Assembly (NCBI GenBank): GCA_020650975.1
Contig: JAIPMN010003119.1
Span: 1-29,962 of the forward strand
Length of the DNA stretch: 29,962 nucleotides
Source of the DNA: Apostichopus californicus
Lineage: Eukaryota > Echinodermata > Holothuroidea > Aspidochirotida > Stichopodidae
Reading direction: 5' to 3'
In this document: positions 11,431-21,784 of the stretch, piece by piece
Numbering within the stretch: position 1 is the first letter of the stretch
Layout: each line of letters opens with the position of its first letter
The notes under the pieces: model-generated
Told to the model about the DNA's origin: nothing
What the model saw: the letters and a program-made list of their open reading frames with translations, nothing else
Database searches by the model: none
Program-made: the position numbers and the translations under genes

Positions 11431-11510
11431 TATAGTATAATGTATAATATACTATAGTATAGTGTAGTGCAGTATAGTATAGTATAGTGTAGTATGGTAT
11501 GGTATGGCAT
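11431..11510. repeat. Pentanucleotide (TATAG/TGTAG/TATGG)n low-complexity repeat
   Basis: There are about 15 imperfect 5-bp units, shifting from TATAG to TATGG at the right end. It sits between the TRIM gene and the decayed RING fragment. Confidence 0.85.
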
Positions 11511-11529
11511 AAAACTAGTGCTTTAAGAC

Positions 11530-11757
11530 TGGATAAGTGGGTTGACTATCCGAAGAAATATTCCGTCAATTCACCCGACACAAGGCATCCTCCATTGTCC
11601 TCTTAATTAGCTGAGTTACGCATCCCTTACAAAACCTGTGGTCACAGAATATTATTTGCGGGACTTTAAAAATGTCAAACATATTGGGCATTTCAAATCT
11701 TGTAAGTGGATCGGAAATGTTACTACTTTGTCGTGTCATATTCCGGTTTAAAAGCAA
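11530..11757 (-). pseudogene. Decayed RING-finger fragment of a second TRIM gene
   Basis: On the minus strand one frame reads HLQDLKCPICLTF, a typical TRIM RING start with the first CxxC. A second frame reads FKVPQIIFCDHRFCKGCV, the CxH..CxxC core, followed by QLIKR. The frames change within the T-rich stretch TTGACATTTTTAAAG, so a single-base indel broke the RING. The final CxxC has also decayed: CRVN then a TGA stop stand where CPVC would be expected. No B-box or coiled coil follows. It lies about 0.6 kb upstream of the larger TRIM gene on the same strand, which suggests a former tandem pair. Confidence 0.7.
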
Positions 11758-12432
11758 GAAAAGATAAGGAATTTCGAAAAGAACTTGATAAATTAAAATA
11801 TTCTTTTAAGTGAAGATATAACTTAAGTACTTTTGGTGTATAAACCTGTTTACTAAGTAATATAGTAAACAAATCATGGGATAGGAGTCGGGGATCAGTC
11901 TTTATAGGTACTGTTCTTTATAACCGAGCAAATTAGCTGTGTTTGATACAGAACATAAACAACGAAGCATTTCACATTTAAATTTTTCCCATTTTCCTGC
12001 TAAACTGACAATGGCCACATCATACTTTTAATCTCTCCAATAGTGCATATCCAGAATTGCTTTGCTAGAGTTCATTTGAGAGAACCAGCTCACACAGATT
12101 GCCAAATGCTTTGATGACAATGTCATCTTATAAAATTGGGAATCAGGGTTCATCAACGACCCTTCAATTGCAACCTTAGCCTCCTGACAGAAAAGATTGT
12201 AAGAAAAGGGCAGCCATACATGTCATCTCTCTAAGCAATGACAAAGATTGCTACTTTATTCAACTTTTAAAGTAAATCAAGAAACCAAAACTGACTGGAA
12301 ACTTAAAACAAAAAGGAGAAAAGGATATTTTTTCACCAACAACTGAGCAATCAAGCTCTCAAAATTATACGTGGGGAATTTCTCAATACCCTTAACGATA
12401 ACTTTAAAATTATGAACACTAATATATACATT
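11758..12432. other. Intergenic, nothing recognised
   Basis: This is AT-rich sequence with no convincing coding frame, RNA gene or repeat structure visible. Confidence 0.4.
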
Positions 12433-12900
12433 GGGTTGTTCCATACAAAATCAACCAAATAAAAGAAAACCTTGGTAGGCCGCCTGTTGGATCTGATTCA
12501 TTTTTGCATCATTTGTTGATATTAGTGAGCTAGGAACGTGCGTAAAATTTGAGCGTTCTAGGACTTTCGATTTACAGCTGTTTAACGTTGAGGTGCCACG
12601 ACAGCTTTTGCTCGACCAAGAGAGCCTTCATTACAAAGTACCATATCTGAGTCCTCATAAATTCTTGATAAAACATGATAGAGTCCTAAAAATAGCTGCC
12701 TAGGCCATGTTATGGCCACAACTTTGTAATGGAGGCACGCTCGATCGAGCAAACTTTAAACAGCTTTAACTCAAAAAGTATAAGTAAAAAAACAATCAAA
12801 TTTTGCACACCTTCCTAATATCAACAAATGATGTAAAAATGAGCCAAATCCAAGAGATGAACTGCCAAGCCTTTGGTGAATTTTGTATGAAATGACCCTA
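12433..12900. mobile_element. Fold-back / MITE-like element with about 200-bp imperfect inverted arms
   Basis: The left arm (12433-12639) and right arm (12721-12900) are imperfect inverted copies around an 81-bp spacer. The 18-mer ATCATTTGTTGATATTAG at 12508-12525 occurs as an exact inverse at 12815-12832. CATTACAAAGT (12629-12639) is inverted at 12721-12731. CATACAAAAT near the left end recurs inverted near the right end. The tips read GGGTTGTTC and, from the other side, AGGGTCATT. No transposase is encoded. This is most likely an old non-autonomous DNA transposon. I could not define a target-site duplication or superfamily. Confidence 0.8.
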
Positions 12901-13960
12901 TTACATACCGTTCAAAACATTGCTCTCAGTCCAGGTTGTTTTTCCATACAACCCCTTTAAAGCACATACAATGATGTAAAAGGTTCTATACAACCATTTA
13001 AACACTTGAGGCGCATTATTTCAATAAGCTGGACTATTACTTAGTGTAACCCATTGACTATTAGCTAATAGATCAGTTCTTCGGATGCAACGAAATATTC
13101 AATGGAAATCTATAGAGACATTTATGTCCTCAAATAAGTTGTTTGCGTCGCAGTAAAATGTTTCAAAGATAAATGGTGTTGAAAATCGTCTATGTTCATA
13201 TAGGCCGTCTTCTAAGTCTTGTTTTCGCTTCTCTTGCTCACATTTTCGGGTGACTGGTATGATTGAAGCTTAAAATGCGGAGAATAATCGTAAGAATCAT
13301 AATTTACTATGCCAGCAAAACAGTTCTTGCACATTAGTGTAAAAATGCAGTAAAACGGTGGTATTTTAATGGATTGTGGGACATGTCTGATTTTTTGGCA
13401 ACTGACCAATCACAGGGCTGCTTCTCGTGACTTTTTGACCCGGCCCAAACTTTGTTTACGTATCTACTGTAGATAGCCTAGATTACGCACTGACTGCAAA
13501 TAAATGTGCCTGACGATTTGCAGCCCATCCATTGCTCCAATATAAAGTAGATAACAGTCTAAATGATTAGGTCTGGGATTACTTAACTGATGGGACAGTA
13601 GAACTTGGAAGGCATACATTGCCTAACTGTAATTTACTGTACATTAGATGCAATAGGGCTACTAGGTCTGCACAAATCAATAACAGTCAAAGAAGTTTTG
13701 ATGAAACAACCAGGCCAGCTCTGCAATGTTTGTGCAAAGTACCATAACACAAGGATCTGTTCAAGTGCATTTCACTTTGCCTAGCCTCTATTCCAAAGGG
13801 CCAGGAAAGTGGGAAAGCAGCCGCTGTGCCTCACTGCACCAAGGTCTCTATATTGACTAGCTATGATTATGAATACGTGAACTAATAAAGTTCCATGCCT
13901 TCAGCTTTATGTTTTATTTAGTTATGTGCTGAGTAATGATGTGAATTATCTGGCCAACAG
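12901..13960. other. Intergenic, nothing recognised
   Basis: There are no convincing genes or repeats. Short frames here lack domain signatures. Confidence 0.4.
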
Positions 13961-14123
13961 TTTGATGTTGCTCATGAAGTTGTAGCCACCTACAAAGAAC
14001 AGCCTGACAGCTTTGAAGAAATGTTCTATCACCGTGATTGCTATGTGGCTTTCACCAACAAATCAGATATTATCAGAGCAAAGAAGAGAGAGAAATAATT
14101 ACCTCAACATAAAGCAGTTGAAG
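13961..14123 (+). pseudogene. Exon-like fragment with in-frame stop (YHRDCYVAFTNKS motif)
   Basis: The fragment is bounded by an acceptor (GGCCAACAG) and a good donor (GAAG then GTAAGT). It encodes 45 codons, including EEMFYHRDCYVAFTNKS and RAKKREK, then TAA at 14096-14098 before the donor. The H-x-x-C-Y-x-x-(F/Y)-T-N-K-S pattern recurs, from memory, in uncharacterised repeat-associated proteins of echinoderms, cnidarians and lancelets. The internal stop suggests a decayed copy. I cannot name a family. Confidence 0.4.
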
Positions 14124-14439
14124 GTAAGTAGTGTGTCAAAGTGCATTTTATTTTGAATTAAAGGTATGCTGTATTAATCCCAAATATGCCAGATTTTCAA
14201 ATATCCTTGTAAGTATATGTGTGAGAGCAAATTGGAAAGTAAAGACCTCCAGGAAAGGATTTTTGAAAACTTCAAGTAATTATAGCATGTTTTATTGACT
14301 TCAATTTACATCTATTTTAGAGGAAGTTTATATACACAAAAAACATACCAACCCAACAAAGCAACTGTAGGTCACTTTCAGATAGAGGAGGCATACTGAG
14401 GGATTTTAATTTTTTTACACTTTTTAAATTTTATTTCAG

Positions 14440-14561
14440 ATTAAGATATCTCTATTGAAGAAGATCACCAAACAGAAATTGATGAACCTCTAGATGAACC
14501 ACTCCAATCATCAAAGTTGGCTTTTTCCTCATCTAAGTCACATAATTTGCTACCAGAGTAG
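14440..14561 (+). pseudogene. Second exon-like acidic fragment following the YHRDCY exon
   Basis: The fragment starts after a T-rich tract and CAG (14437-14439). It encodes an acidic Asp/Glu/Ser-rich segment (DISIEEDHQTEIDEPLDEPL) that ends at TAG 14559-14561. Joined in phase to the preceding fragment it meets a TAA immediately, so the pair cannot be translated as a unit. Acidic low-complexity regions of this kind are common between domains, and homology is unproven. Confidence 0.3.
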
Positions 14562-14973
14562 TGTATCATCTATAATTATGAAGGCCTCCAGCAAATCTCA
14601 TTAACTAGCCATGATATATTATTTCCAGAGTCATCATTACTTTGCTTAAAAAAGTATCAGCTATTTGCCAGTACCCCATGTTATTGCATCAAGATTGCTT
14701 TTAAATGTGAAACATAAGTACATACTAAGTATGAAATATAAGTGGGGATATACATTCGTGTATATACAGAAATACACATTGATGAAAAATATTAATTCCA
14801 AACGAAAAACCAACTTCCCATTATATTTGAACATGCGGCTGATGTGTTTCAGCTGCCGGTGGAGAACATATTGTGATGCCGTGGCCAGCAAATCTGTCGC
14901 CCTCTGTTTATCTAGGCTTCATGTCACTGTTTTCCATGTGGAAAGTAACGTAAGTATTACAGGTCACGTGACG

Positions 14974-15041
14974 CCTGTTCATTAGCTCAGCTGGATCAGA
15001 TCTCGAGACTTGTGAATCAGTCTTTGCTCCCGTTCTGAACC
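14974..15041 (+). repeat. tRNA-like SINE head
   Basis: A box-A-like TAGCTCAGCTGG (14983-14994) is followed by an anticodon-arm-like AGACTTGTGAATC and a weak box-B-like GTTCTGAACC. The order and spacing match a tRNA, but the stems are degenerate and no acceptor stem can be drawn. It is better read as the head of a tRNA-derived SINE than as a working tRNA gene. Confidence 0.5.
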
Positions 15042-16829
15042 GTTCGGTTCGGTAGTAGCCCTGGCTCCGACCATTGTGGTCGTATTTGTATCTGTTTTGT
15101 GTTCTTCTTGTATACAATATTTTACTATCATTATAGGAGTCTACTTCGGTATTGAGACCTCCCCTGTGACCATTTTCGTACATGTTTTTCTATATATTAT
15201 TGAGGGCTTGGTGCCGATGTTTTGTCTGTACCGTGGCGGATTATGGTAATATATTGCGAAATCTCAGCGCTCGTTCTTTACTCATATATCTATGCGTTAT
15301 ATTCTTTGCATGTAATAGCGAGATTCAAGGCTTAACCGTTATTAACACACTGCCATCGTAGCCGCATTTGTTTCCATGCCACCACCAGTCCTCATAGGGA
15401 ATATTCTGGCGCCCTGGAATCTTAGACTGAGTTAACGTTACAATGTGCTCTATAATTTGTACAGAAAAGCTGAAGCTAGTGTATCATCAATTTCTGACTT
15501 CCAGAAATCTATTTATACCATACCACAGAAACCTCTGAAAGGTGGAATAAAACTGGTCTCAATCAAGAATAACACATTCCCACCAAGTTTTGTTTTGGTT
15601 ACCATGGAAACAGCATTACTTGCTGAAATCATCATAACAGCATTGCATATTCTATGATACCATACTTCACGTGTGTATGTATCTTTCAGCCGTAAATTGG
15701 TGGGCTTATAGTCCTTGAGAGGACCTTTCACAGAGAATGTTTTATATTACTCTACTCTCCGACCCTGGCTATTAAAAAAATATAAATTAATCATAATATA
15801 AAATATAAAATAATACAAATTAATCATATATGGGCATCTAGCCGCCATTTTGGTTCTTGGAACAGCCATGTTCACAATTTGACACTGCCAACAAACAGAC
15901 AACCAAACCTAATATCAAATTGTACTCATTTTCACTCAAATCAAGTAGTCGCCAAAAATGTGAGTAAAATCCAAAAACTAAGCACTTTTATTGGCATATA
16001 TGGATGACGGCCTAATTAGTATGCAGTTTAATGACTCGCAAGGGTGGGTTGAGTTATTATATTTGATTAAACGATAAAAAACGTTATCAAAGTCAATGCC
16101 TGCAGCGAAACCATGATCAGTTTAGCCTTAAAGGAGAAATGAATGACATACTTATACAGCAGATATATGGCAGTACTTCACATTGACACGGAGGAGAACA
16201 CTGAGGGACAAATTGTGACAACTGAATGGTAAAACATCAGTGATTGAAATTCAAGCTACTGTTCAAAATGTCGGTTAAGGATTGCCACTTTGTGAAATAC
16301 TGTAGGCTATAATGCAATCAAGCATATACGTTTCGGTTATTGAACAAGCATTATCCCCAGTACGTTAAATATACCTTTTGTAGCTTGCACTAACAACGGA
16401 TAATGGAATCCTAATGTCTGAAAGCGCAATTCTGATCTCTGACAGACTCTTGGAATGGATATAATATAATGTAGAAGTCTTCAGCGGGTGTGAGAGAACA
16501 GAAAGACCAGAAGTATAGTCTGGAGTATATTTACCTCACTTCTCTGACATTCGTCGTCTGCGTGTTCAGTATATGTATAGATCTATAATTCCTACGATAA
16601 ACACTAGTGGAACATAATACGTAGTTATGTGACGTGGCATACGATTACTCAATCGGGGAATTCCGAAGCCTAAAACCACTGATCTGTACACTAAAGATCA
16701 GTTTAAAGATCAGTGCCTAAAACCAACGCAATGAGAAATAAGTCATGGTTGAGTATAACATTTGTGAAGTGCGCCCCAGCTATTTTTCAAGGGCATCCTT
16801 ATTTTCTACGAAACGCCAAAAGGACTACA
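15042..16829. other. Intergenic, AT-rich; no gene recognised
   Basis: This stretch contains an A/T-only-like stretch at about 15772-15830 and several short frames without recognisable domains. One (15445-15657, plus) is open for 70 codons but lacks any signature I know. Confidence 0.4.
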
Positions 16830-17085
16830 AGTGGCGTTGTTACCCTAACATGAGGTACTACTACCCTACTTGAACAGTAGGTGCTACTACCCTAAACAAC
16901 AGGAGGTGCTTCTACTCTTAAGTGACGATGCTATTGTAAAAAGGTTGCGCCACTACCCTAAATAGGCGAGCTACTACTACTACCACAGGCGGCGATGCTA
17001 CTTTAAATTAGTGGCGCTAATACTCTAAACGAAAGTGCTACTCCTCCAAATTGGAGTCACTACTACCCTAAACAGGGGTAAGTTA
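16830..17085 (+). repeat. Degenerate minisatellite, unit about 20-28 bp (GGTGCTACTACCCTAAAC)
   Basis: About 11 imperfect tandem units share the core GCTACTACCCTAAAC with variable 4-10 base linkers. Clear units lie near 16850, 16880, 16945, 17035 and 17065. The internal units are heavily diverged, so the array is old. Confidence 0.75.
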
Positions 17086-18640
17086 TGCAAACCACATTCT
17101 TTTCTGGCACGACCGACCATCAATAGCAAGTCATCGTTTACGTTTTTCAAGGAGGACAAATCTATTACAAGAGTCTTCAGTTTTGGACACGTTTTATTCT
17201 ATGACTCTTTGTTTTCAGGTTTAAATATATTCACGAGCCATAATTTATGTTACTAACATAAATATATGAAACATCGGGATTTAATTTGTTATTTAACAGT
17301 GTTGTATTATCTCATTTAGTGTATCTACAAATCTACTGTCATCATGTTTGAACAGGGAGCTCTCCAAGTAACAGCTCCTTGGTTTGACCACGCCAAATTC
17401 ATTACGTTCCTTAAAGACAATATACACTTTACGATTGTATGGGGTAAAGTAGAACTTATATCATGGTTAATCTTGCATCAAACTTCAAGAAACGTTATAC
17501 CCACGACAAGTCACGCGCACATGATTCAAAGCTTTGGGCCAAATTCCAATTTCCCTCCCCGAATGATTTTGTTGGGGGAACGAACATTAATAAGAAACGG
17601 ACTGCAGGCGGATCAATGGCTGTAAACTATGGGTTTCCCTGAATGTAGATTTTTCTTTGGAGTGCTCCCCGGAAGAAATTTATACATTTTAGACTTTAAA
17701 TGGGCGATCCTGAAGTATGTTTAGCCTAGATAAAATTAGGTAGATAATAAGGTTTAAACCTGTGACACGGTTGTGTATCTTAATACTTTTAATCTTAATA
17801 CATTTTGAAGAAATAATTCACACGTTGTTGTTTGTTTGCACATCTTCCTGACTGAATTCCCCGGCCCCCCTCCCCCGACGACTTGAACGTTTCCCTTTGA
17901 TAGACATTTAGGGTCCCCTGCCTCCTCTCCTCTCCTCTCAAATACCACTGATCAGTCCTCAGATCGCATTCCACGCCGAGACATAACTACCGGAATAGTC
18001 ATTCATCACTGTCTGATAATAATTTGAAGAGTGCGAACCCAGAAGAGAACACCTTTTTATTAATACGTACAGAAGTAAATATTTGTAAAGTTAGTACCAA
18101 ACACAGCATCACCCCATCGTTAAGATACATGTAAAACATATTTCGTTCGATCGATCGGGCAAAAAGTTTTGCCTTTGTTACCTGTTTGGATTGAAACGAT
18201 TTAATTTTGGCACAACTGACAGTTGAACCATGAGATATACGATTATATGACAAATTTCGGCTGGTTCTATATAATTTGTAAGTGCTTAGCCGAGATGTGA
18301 TGAAATAATTGGTTGATTGTTACTACACGGTTATTTAGCATATATTATCTGGAATTAACTGTCCCGAGCCTGTTTGAGTTTCACTTGCCAGAAAGTTCGG
18401 TATTCAAATCTTTCTTTCGTCTAGGTGCAAATCGCGACGTCTCCTATTAGTCGTTGTTACACTTATGTCCAACATTTCCATTTGTTGATTTGTTAAAACC
18501 CATCTCCACGTATATAGGCGCGTATCTTCTCGTCCAAGTTAAACGACGTTCTTTGTAAATATAGTATGGATTCTTTTTCGCGTAAACTCAAACATTTACC
18601 CACAAGTTAATGTCGAAAAAAAAAACGTTTTAGCTCAAGG
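17086..18640. other. Intergenic, no gene recognised
   Basis: A 93-codon open frame at 17344-17625 (plus) starts with ATG but shows no known domain and no splice or repeat context. C-rich sequence lies near 17862-17876. Nothing else can be supported. Confidence 0.4.
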
Positions 18641-18704
18641 ATTGTTAGCTCATTGGTTAACGCCAGTGCCTTTCAATCTTAAGTCCCCAGTTTGAGTCAC
18701 TCCA
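18641..18704 (+). repeat. tRNA-like SINE head
   Basis: The box-A-like sequence TAGCTCATTGG (18646-18656) is followed by TTAACGCCAGTGCCTTTCAATC, in the position of the D and anticodon arms. A box-B-like AGTTTGAGTCAC (18689-18700) follows at tRNA spacing. Stems are mutated and there is no proper acceptor stem. It is most likely the 5' head of a tRNA-derived SINE. Confidence 0.6.
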
Positions 18705-19822
18705 AGATAAATGTATATATGTCGTCTAGTTACAGTGTTGTTGATAATTGAAAATTCGTAATCATGGATGTTAAATATTAATCTAAGAGACTGAATTCGG
18801 TCAGCTTGCGGCTTTGATGACTTCTTCGCGAGTTCCTGCTTGCAGGAGGATCTAAAATACATACATACATACACGTTCGTTATGGTAGTTCCCGTTGGTA
18901 TTCTCAATCTGCATAGATATGAATATGTATGAAAACTGCAGAGAGTAACCTTCGTTGACTCCACGTACATATTTGTTTTTTGAAACACGGATGAACTTGT
19001 TGAGATGTTAATTAAGTTTAGAATTTCCTTTTTCTTTACAGTAATTTTACGGCATGATTATTCAAGAGATGAAGTTACATTAAAAAGAAAAAGAAAGCTT
19101 CCCAGTCAGTGAAATACATCCAACGTATTCTTTTAACTGCAAGTCAGTATAACATCCATCACTGAGCAATAAAAAACAAAATATATATATCGAATTTATA
19201 AAATCGTATGAGTTCAATCCGTCAGTATATTCTTTAAACGGTCTTACAAGTTGCAAAATTCAACTCAGTCGATCAGTCACTGATTTGGAGCATGCATTAC
19301 ATAAATATGCAATACGATAGCTGAAATGAAAATCTGCACGACCCGTCAATATCAATCGTGCCTACGTAAGTAATTTGTTCTTAGGTAGGTTTCATCAGCT
19401 TTTTCTAGTCTTAAAATAGACAAAAGAAAGACGCGAACAAGAAGATAGATAAATAAATGCAGTTCTAGATATGTATCGACTTATGCCGACCTCAGTTTAT
19501 CCAAATAAAAAAGGTAAAACAAGAGGGCAATCCACGGAGTTGCATATCTCATCGCAAGGAAACACTAATTTCAAATGGACACACTTATTATTAGCTATAC
19601 GCAATATTGCTAACTGAGGAAATTATTACTTGACTTTTCCATTTTACCTGTGAAGGATATATGTCAATTCAGTGTTTCCTTTGGAGTACAGCAACAAAAG
19701 AAAAAGCGACAATAAATCTGACCTTTGGTTCTGGGGTCTGCGAGACACAAGGATTCACCCTTGACGGACACATTTTGTCTTTTGACACCTCCCATATCCC
19801 TCCTACATACCATAACAAAAAA
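18705..19822. other. Intergenic, no gene recognised
   Basis: This stretch includes a short (ATAC)n repeat at about 18858-18873. No coding or RNA feature can be supported. Confidence 0.4.
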
Positions 19823-20098
19823 TTTGATATTTTATGTCAACAACATGCTTTTTATCTTGACAGTTTATCTCATTACTTTGCAGTTTTATATGAAAACTGT
19901 GACGTTTGGCGAGAAAAAGTTCCCCGTTTTTATGAAGAAAGTTCCACATTTCATCTGGAAATGTTGACATTTTATCCAAGAATCTCTACATTTAGCCTAA
20001 TCTCGAAAATTTGATATTCAGGCCTAAATTCCAACGCTGTAATTCGAAATGTTGACGTTTTTCACGTCTAAATTTGACGTGTTATCTCGAATATCTTT
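19823..20098. repeat. Degenerate 21-22 bp tandem repeat upstream of fucokinase copy B
   Basis: About a dozen units begin TTT and end GACA, GACG or CACA. Examples are the unit starting TTTCATCTGGAAATGTTG and the units before and after it, with starts spaced mostly 19-22 bases. Because the period is close to 21, a frame stays open across much of it (19661-20014) without being a gene. The array crosses the left edge of the known duplication. Its last units are at 20053-20098, and copy A begins within the same array at base 1. Confidence 0.65.
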
Positions 20099-20640
20099 TG
20101 GTTTTGTTGTATAGATTTAGGTTGACAGCTGTATTGGAACGATTTCACCAATAGTCTAAAATGAAACGAAGACGAACAGATTTTGTGAGATATTTCGCAA
20201 GTTCTAATCAGCAGTGTAGGAGGGGAGAAGTGGTTGGCAGGCGATCCCCGCCCCTCGACACGTGACCTGAGAACGTAAATCATTTGTAAATAAGTTAAAG
20301 TCATAAACATTCACCTATATTAGTTACGAATATGCGCAGCAAGCAATATGTGTAACGGTATTTCTTTATCACAGACTTAATCTCAGACTAAATTCCTAAC
20401 ACATGTGGAAAAAGTCTTCCTTTGAACTTGTCACGTGGAGCAGGAAGTAAAGCTGCAGTTTGAGTTTGGCTGAACCTTTTCAATATATGTGTGAAGCCAA
20501 CAAGGCTGTTTTAATTAGACGGCGCCCTTCCAGAATAACACTACAGCCAGCCAAATTCAATCAGCTGATTTGAGAAAGCGGAAGACCAAGTGACAGAAAT
20601 GAACTCACTCTGTGTCCAAAATATGACAACACTACCATTC
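20053..20640 (+). promoter_or_regulatory. Candidate promoter region of the fucokinase gene
   Basis: The near-identical 310-bp block shared with copy A contains an E-box CACGTG (20259-20264, matching 207-212). A second CACGTG follows at 20432-20437 (matching 395-400). A GCGGAAG, ETS-like core is present in both copies near 540-550 and 20577-20590. Exon 1 begins with a splice acceptor, so a non-coding first exon must lie upstream. Its position, and therefore the promoter, is not resolved. This is inference from conservation and motif content only. Confidence 0.3.
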
Positions 20641-21118
20641 ATGGTATTACACTGACAAATGTAGCTACGTCCCTGGAACTGCCTCAATTGGTGCATGTAC
20701 ATTGAAACAGTGCTAGTGACTAGTGACTAGTGGTTGGTTAGCTAAAAACTCAGATGTTGGTTTGAGCCTCTGCAATAAAAGGGGGAAGACAAGAAAGTGA
20801 AGGAACGAACTTATGTCCTTGTAAGTTGTAAGGTACGGTAGTCTTAGGCTAATTGTTTACTTGAATTGCCTAGCCTCGGGTTAGGTTATATGGAACGCTG
20901 TTAAACACTTTTAATAGAGCTAGGCCTAAGGTCTACTTGTATTGTAATGGGAACACAATTTTCAGGACTGTTTTAGGCCTAACGTTATACTATTGTATTC
21001 TAGGCTATAAGTAGCCTACAAAGGAAAGCATTGCTTAACCACTCTCTACCCTTGAACTGAATCTCACAGATTATGACTGCAAGTCCCTATAGTAAACAAT
21101 GTTTGTCGTTCCCAAAAG

Positions 21119-21784
21119 GGTGTTACTAAAACGAATGACAATTGCGTAACACATAACGAATGACAATATGTTGTACACACTAAAAAATTGCGTTGACTAA
21201 AATGAATGACAGTGCATGACAGCACAGACATTTGCTTCAACCGGATATCACAGTTCAGACTTCGTGGGTATATTAAAGCCACGCAAACCGAGTGGAAAAG
21301 GGAGAAAATTTGCGCCAGTTGGAGCTACTCTGTAACAGTGGCGAAGGGAAGGGGGGGGCAAGGGGGCGCCACCTTGGCGGAAATTTCCCCCAAAAAATCG
21401 GGGTTGAAATCGCAAAAATCCGAGTTGACATTTTGCGAATGTGACCGGTGTTTTCGGAAATTCTTGAGCAAGATGTTTGACTTGCCCTGTGGGATTTTAC
21501 CCTGTGAACTTACGGGAATTGAAAAAATTTGTTGCTGTAAACAAATTATTGTTTTTGTTTTTATTATCCCCCCAGGGCAAGGGGGCAGTCGTAACATGCG
21601 ATTTTCCGGAAATCATTTTTGCACAGAAAACCAATAACCGCATTTACTCCACTCCGTTAATCATTCTATCTTTTCTCACCACCGTCCTTCGTTGTCAATT
21701 CGCTGTCATTCGCGAATGATAATTAACCCTGTACAAAGTAAATTGTCATTCGGTCATTCGCTGTCATTCGTTTTAGTTTGTCCT
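21119..21784. mobile_element. Non-autonomous DNA transposon (666 bp) inside copy B
   Basis: ACTAAAACGAATGACA at 21125-21140 is an exact inverted match of 21762-21777. The 10-mer TTCCCAAAAG flanks both sides (21109-21118 and 21785-21794), while copy A has it once at the empty site. Copies of GAATGACA and its inverse are clustered near both ends, like the subterminal transposase-binding repeats of hAT elements. An internal CAGTGGCGAAGGGAAGG (about 21338) resembles a hAT terminus and may be a nested fragment. No transposase is encoded. The duplication could be 8-10 bp depending on where the ends are set, so hAT is only a suggestion. Confidence 0.85.

Noticed and set aside
14974..15041. Functional tRNA gene
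   Set aside because: Box A is good, but box B, the acceptor stem and the T arm are degenerate, so a SINE head is the better reading.
15445..15731. Overlapping plus- and minus-strand frames of about 70 codons
   Set aside because: Both strands are open over the same bases and neither has a signature. One may be a repeat relic, but I cannot support it.
16830..17085. CRISPR-like array
   Set aside because: Units are degenerate and variable in length without unique constant-length spacers, and the genome is clearly eukaryotic.
17344..17625. A 93-codon plus-strand frame beginning with ATG
   Set aside because: It has no recognisable domain, splice context or homologous motif. A chance frame of this length is expected in 30 kb.
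19661..20014. A 117-codon plus-strand frame
   Set aside because: Most of it lies in a 21-22 bp tandem repeat, whose period near a multiple of three keeps frames open. The protein is repetitive without a known domain.
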